36,260 bases of DNA from an uncultured Acidimicrobiales bacterium (GTDB lineage: Bacteria > Actinomycetota > Acidimicrobiia > Acidimicrobiales > SZUA-35). The stretch lies in NCBI GenBank assembly GCA_937930655.1, contig CALHBU010000049.1, positions 1-36,260 of the forward strand, in the 5' to 3' direction. The first letter of the stretch is position 1. Every line of letters starts with the position of its first letter. Under the pieces are notes generated by a model. That model was not told where the DNA came from, searched no databases, and worked only from the letters and a program-made list of their open reading frames with translations. This document shows positions 33,115 through 36,260 of this stretch, in pieces. The position numbers were made by a program, and so were the translations under genes.

Positions 33115-33770
33115 TAGATGGCCGTTACCCAGGTCACCATGCCAATGGGAAGAAACCAGTAACTACCGTTGTGGTCCACCCCTTGGACATGGCCTTCGCT
33201 AACACCCTGCAGCGTCCCGCCCATCGGGTTACCGAACTGCCGCGAGATGGAAACAGCTTCGCCGGTGGCCAGCGCTTCCCGGAGTCGGGCCGTCACCGTG
33301 TTCGGATGACCGGTTGACACTGCGCCGGGCCTGGCCTCTCCTCGCGTTGCCCGGAGGCCGGTAATGGCGCTGACGGCGACGTCGTACCGTTCGCCACCAA
33401 TACTTTCGACCACGATCAAGTCCGAGCCGACGTGGACGATTTTGCCGACCAGTTGTCGATCCTGCATCTCGACCATCAGATCTATGCCCTGCGAACCAAG
33501 GCCAAAGAGCAACGATCCAAAGTCCTGACCCGATGCCTCCCGCTCGGCGACCGTTGACTCAACCATCCGCTGTTCGTCACGTCGTTCGACCCTGGCCTCC
33601 CGGACCGCGCGCTCCTGAGGCGGCATGGCGCCGGTGGACGCGCCAACCGGGCCTCCACCGTCGGCGCCAGTCGCTGGCTGGCCCTGCAACATCCGCTGCA
33701 GCACCTGGTCGCGCATGGTGCCTTCGTGCATCGTCTCCGGTGTGTACCGGGCATCGGTCGGTTCGTACAT
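33114..33770 (-). CDS. Hypothetical protein; C-terminal half with possible Sm-like beta-barrel(s)
   Basis: IDLMVEMQDRQLVGKIVHVGSDLIVVESIGGERYDVAVSAITGLR reads like an Sm-type strand pattern; N-terminal region charged and Gln/Arg-rich. Confidence 0.6.
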   Translation of the reverse strand: MYEPTDARYTPETMHEGTMRDQVLQRMLQGQPATGADGGGPVGASTGAMPPQERAVREARVERRDEQRMVESTVAEREASGQDFGSLLFGLGSQGIDLMVEMQDRQLVGKIVHVGSDLIVVESIGGERYDVAVSAITGLRATRGEARPGAVSTGHPNTVTARLREALATGEAVSISRQFGNPMGGTLQGVSEGHVQGVDHNGSYWFLPIGMVTWVTAI

Positions 33771-33821
33771 GGTGTGTGGATCGACACGATCCGGCCACCA
33801 CTTTACTTGATTCCGGTCTCC

Positions 33822-33850
33822 TTGACAGCGTTACTTTACTTTTGTTTACT
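33822..33850 (+). promoter_or_regulatory. Sigma70-like promoter TTGACA-17 bp-TTTACT for a probable leaderless mRNA
   Basis: TTGACA at 33822-33827, 17-bp spacer, TTTACT at 33845-33850, ATG at 33858. Confidence 0.55.
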
Positions 33851-33857
33851 GTTAAGT

Positions 33858-34508
33858 ATGTGGAATGCCTCGGCGGGGGACGCCGATCAAATGGTAGTAA
33901 CCATCGTTGCGGCGGTGGCACTGATCGCCGCTGCGTGGTGGGTGATCAGCGTGGTGGCGTGGGTCTGGACACTGCGAGGCAACGGACAAAGCCAACAACT
34001 TCGCTGGGCCATGCCCGGTGCTCAGCGGCTGGCCCGAGCGTTGCTGGCACCGAGTCTCCTGGTCAGTGGCGTCGCAACTGCCTGCACCAGCAGCCCGGCG
34101 ACCGACGTCCCGACCCTCGTGTGGGTCGACGAATCGCCGAACCCCTCAACGACCGCTCCCTCAACGACCGCTCCCTCAACAACCACTCCCTCAACAACCA
34201 CTGCCCCCTCTACGACCGATTTACCCTCGACGACACAGCCCACCGACGTCGTCGAACCGCCACCTCACGAAGCTCTTGATTCGAGCCAGCCAGGGCTCAC
34301 CGAACCTCCTGCTCCAAGCCACGTCGTGGCCGAGGGCGAGCATCTCTGGTCGATCGCGGCCAATCACCTCGTACGACGCAACGGCTTCGAACCAACCAAC
34401 CAACAGGTCGCCTCCTACTGGCGCCAACTCATCGATCGGAACCGAGCCAACCTCTTCTCCGGCCAGCCTGACCTCATCCACCCGGGGGAGATTCTCATCC
34501 TGCCCTGA
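33858..34508 (+). CDS. Membrane-anchored protein with Thr/Pro/Ser linker and C-terminal LysM-like domain
   Basis: N-terminal TM segments; STTAPSTTAPSTTTPSTTTAP linker; SHVVAEGEHLWSIAANHL...YWRQLIDRNRANLFSGQPDLIHPGEILILP. Confidence 0.8.
   Translation: MWNASAGDADQMVVTIVAAVALIAAAWWVISVVAWVWTLRGNGQSQQLRWAMPGAQRLARALLAPSLLVSGVATACTSSPATDVPTLVWVDESPNPSTTAPSTTAPSTTTPSTTTAPSTTDLPSTTQPTDVVEPPPHEALDSSQPGLTEPPAPSHVVAEGEHLWSIAANHLVRRNGFEPTNQQVASYWRQLIDRNRANLFSGQPDLIHPGEILILP
34143..34202 (+). repeat. Coding tandem repeat, 4 x 15 bp (CCCTCAACGACCGCT and variants)
   Basis: Four consecutive 15-bp units at 34143, 34158, 34173 and 34188 encoding PSTT(A/T) units. Confidence 0.85.
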
Positions 34509-34546
34509 GGTGGAATCAGTGCGACGACGGCGGGGTTTCCCTCCAC

Positions 34547-34975
34547 ATGGCATCCATCACCGCTGAGCTCAAAGAGAAGTTCCAGGTCGAGATCACCAAC
34601 GGCACCCATACCTGGCGGGCCGACGAGCCAGCCTCGCTCGGGGGTGACGACACCGGCCCGAATCCCTACGACCTTCTGCTGGGTTCGCTGGCCGCGTGCA
34701 CAACCATCACCGTCTCGATGTACGCGCAACGGAAGAACATTCCGATGACCTCGCTGTCGGTCGAGTACAGCTTCGACAAGGTGCACGCCGACGATTGCGA
34801 ACAGTGCGAAGACGACGCAACTGGCATGATCGACCGCATCACGTCCCGCATTTTCATCGATGGCGACTTCGATGAAGCCACGAGGAACCGCCTCATCCAG
34901 ATCGCCCAGCGCTGCCCGGTACACAAGACGCTCGAGGCAGGCATCCACTTTGAAGAGACGGTCTACGCCGGCTAG
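34547..34975 (+). CDS. OsmC family protein
   Basis: HTWRADEPASLGGDDTGPNPYDLLLGSLAACTTITVSMYAQRKNIPMTSLSVEYSFDKVHADDCEQCE...RCPVHKTLEAGIHFEE. Confidence 0.93.
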   Translation: MASITAELKEKFQVEITNGTHTWRADEPASLGGDDTGPNPYDLLLGSLAACTTITVSMYAQRKNIPMTSLSVEYSFDKVHADDCEQCEDDATGMIDRITSRIFIDGDFDEATRNRLIQIAQRCPVHKTLEAGIHFEETVYAG

Positions 34976-35029
34976 TTCTTCCCGCCGTTTCACTTACCCG
35001 AGCACGGCACCAAGCGGTAGCGTCCCGGC

Positions 35030-36260
35030 GTGCGAACGGTGGTAAGGGCCCAGTCGGCCTCAGGTGAGAAGGAGCCCCAAGCGCTCCCTTCACGGCGACC
35101 GCTGGCGCTGAGCGTTCTACCTCGACGGGTCCACTACGGCTGGTGGATCACCATCGGCGCCGCCATGCTCATGTTCGTCGGAGTCGGCGTCGGCTATTAC
35201 GCCCTGGCCGTCTTCCTCCGGCCCCTTCAGGAAGAAAACGGCTGGTCCAACTCTGTCGTCTCGGGAGCGACCGGCATGTACTTCTCGGTGGCTGGCCTCA
35301 CTGCCGCCATTGTCGGCCCTCGGATCGACCGCCGCGGCCCGATGGGTTTCATGCTGACCGGGGTGTGTCTCATGGCCGGTGCCGTCGCTGCCGTCGGCTA
35401 TCTCGAAACAGTTTGGCAGCTGTATCTGACATACATCGTGCTCGCCGTGGCCTTCGGACTCAGCACCGGCACCAGTGTCCAGAGCATCCTGAACCGTTGG
35501 TTCGTAACTCGCCGAGCCCAGGCCATGAGCATCGCTTTCACCGGGGTCTCGGTCGGCGGCATGGTGCTGGTCCCGCTCGGCACTCTGCTGATCGACAAGG
35601 GAGGTCTGCGGCTGGCGGCTCCTGTCATGGGAGTACTCGTCCTGGCCGTCGGCCTACCAATGGTCCTGGGTGTCCTGGTCTGGGATCCTCGCCAAGTTGG
35701 CACGACGCTCGACTACGGCAAGCCACTCGAACTCACCAACGAACTGCTCGACGACTCCGTCCAGCAACGCATCTGGACCAGGGCAGAAGCCACTCGATCA
35801 CTCCCCTTCTGGTCGATCCTGGTCAGCTTCTTCCTGGTGTTGGCAGCCCAGACCGGGTTTCTTCTCCATCAACTGTCGTTTCTGGAGGACCGCTTCGGTT
35901 CCCGCAACGTGGCGTCATTCACGCTCACTGTCACCGCCTTCGGTTCCATCGTCGCTCGACTGGTTGTCGGCCAGTTCGCCGACCGCCTATCGAAACGAAA
36001 TCTGTCCGTCGCCCTGTTCGTAATACAGGCGGTGTCGGTCCTGATCGTGGTGTTCGTCGACAACACGATCGTGACCTGGATCCTGGTGCTGATCATCGGC
36101 TTCACCATCGGCAATATCTACATGATGCAGTCACTGCTGGTGAGCGAAATTTTCGGCTTCGCCTCGTTTGCCACCGTGATGGGGCTGGTTTCTGTCGCCA
36201 CCCAGTCGGGCAGTGGCCTGGGCCCGTTCGGTGTTGGCTGGCTGGAGGAACGAACCGGCA
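35030..36260 (+). CDS. MFS transporter (3' truncated by window end)
   Basis: GTG at 35030; VHYGWWITIGAAMLMFVGVGVGYYALAVFLRPLQEENGWSNSVVSGATGMYFSVAGLTAAIVGPRIDRRGP; frame open to the edge. Confidence 0.88.
   Translation, partial: MRTVVRAQSASGEKEPQALPSRRPLALSVLPRRVHYGWWITIGAAMLMFVGVGVGYYALAVFLRPLQEENGWSNSVVSGATGMYFSVAGLTAAIVGPRIDRRGPMGFMLTGVCLMAGAVAAVGYLETVWQLYLTYIVLAVAFGLSTGTSVQSILNRWFVTRRAQAMSIAFTGVSVGGMVLVPLGTLLIDKGGLRLAAPVMGVLVLAVGLPMVLGVLVWDPRQVGTTLDYGKPLELTNELLDDSVQQRIWTRAEATRSLPFWSILVSFFLVLAAQTGFLLHQLSFLEDRFGSRNVASFTLTVTAFGSIVARLVVGQFADRLSKRNLSVALFVIQAVSVLIVVFVDNTIVTWILVLIIGFTIGNIYMMQSLLVSEIFGFASFATVMGLVSVATQSGSGLGPFGVGWLEERTG

Noticed and set aside
1-36260. tRNA, rRNA, insertion sequences, integrases or prophage genes
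   Set aside because: Scanned gaps and ORFs; no convincing tRNA cloverleaf, rRNA, transposase, terminal inverted repeats or phage structural genes were recognised by eye. A tRNAscan/ISfinder run would be decisive.

Overview
This 36.3 kb high-GC window looks chromosomal and actinobacterial; gene content and protein style suggest an Acidimicrobiia-like organism, but this is inference. Coding density is high, with many 4-bp ATGA/GTGA gene overlaps. Main blocks: (1) the C-terminal end of a WD40 protein with an nSTAND/BTAD-type tail, then a membrane-anchored low-complexity acidic protein; (2) a 33-codon ORF that looks like an enoyl-CoA hydratase gene with its middle deleted; (3) an exopolysaccharide locus (~2.0-15.1 kb) with a GT-like protein, GT2, Alg13/Alg14-like split GT pair, APH-fold kinase, methyltransferase, Wzx flippase, GH26-like lipoprotein, Wzy-like polymerase, Wzz/BY-kinase-like protein and LCP ligase; (4) a zinc-ribbon protein coupled to tag; (5) an orphan EssC/EccC (FtsK/SpoIIIE)-type N-terminal module with no motor domains; (6) an FrhB-family Fe-S protein, a UdgB-type uracil-DNA glycosylase, and the phosphatase / DUF3090 / SCO1664 trio; (7) a compact monoderm-type Tad pilus operon (~26.2-32.7 kb), divergent from a BldC/excisionase-like regulator; (8) an Sm-like-looking protein divergent from a LysM-like protein with a probable leaderless promoter; (9) OsmC and a truncated MFS transporter. 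The most interesting points are the motorless EssC-like protein, two further P-loop proteins with degenerate nucleotide-binding motifs (the Wzz/BY-kinase and TadZ-like proteins), the enoyl-CoA hydratase deletion scar, and a repeat- and hairpin-rich intergenic region at ~25.2-25.35 kb. All family calls come from reading motifs by eye; no database search was run.
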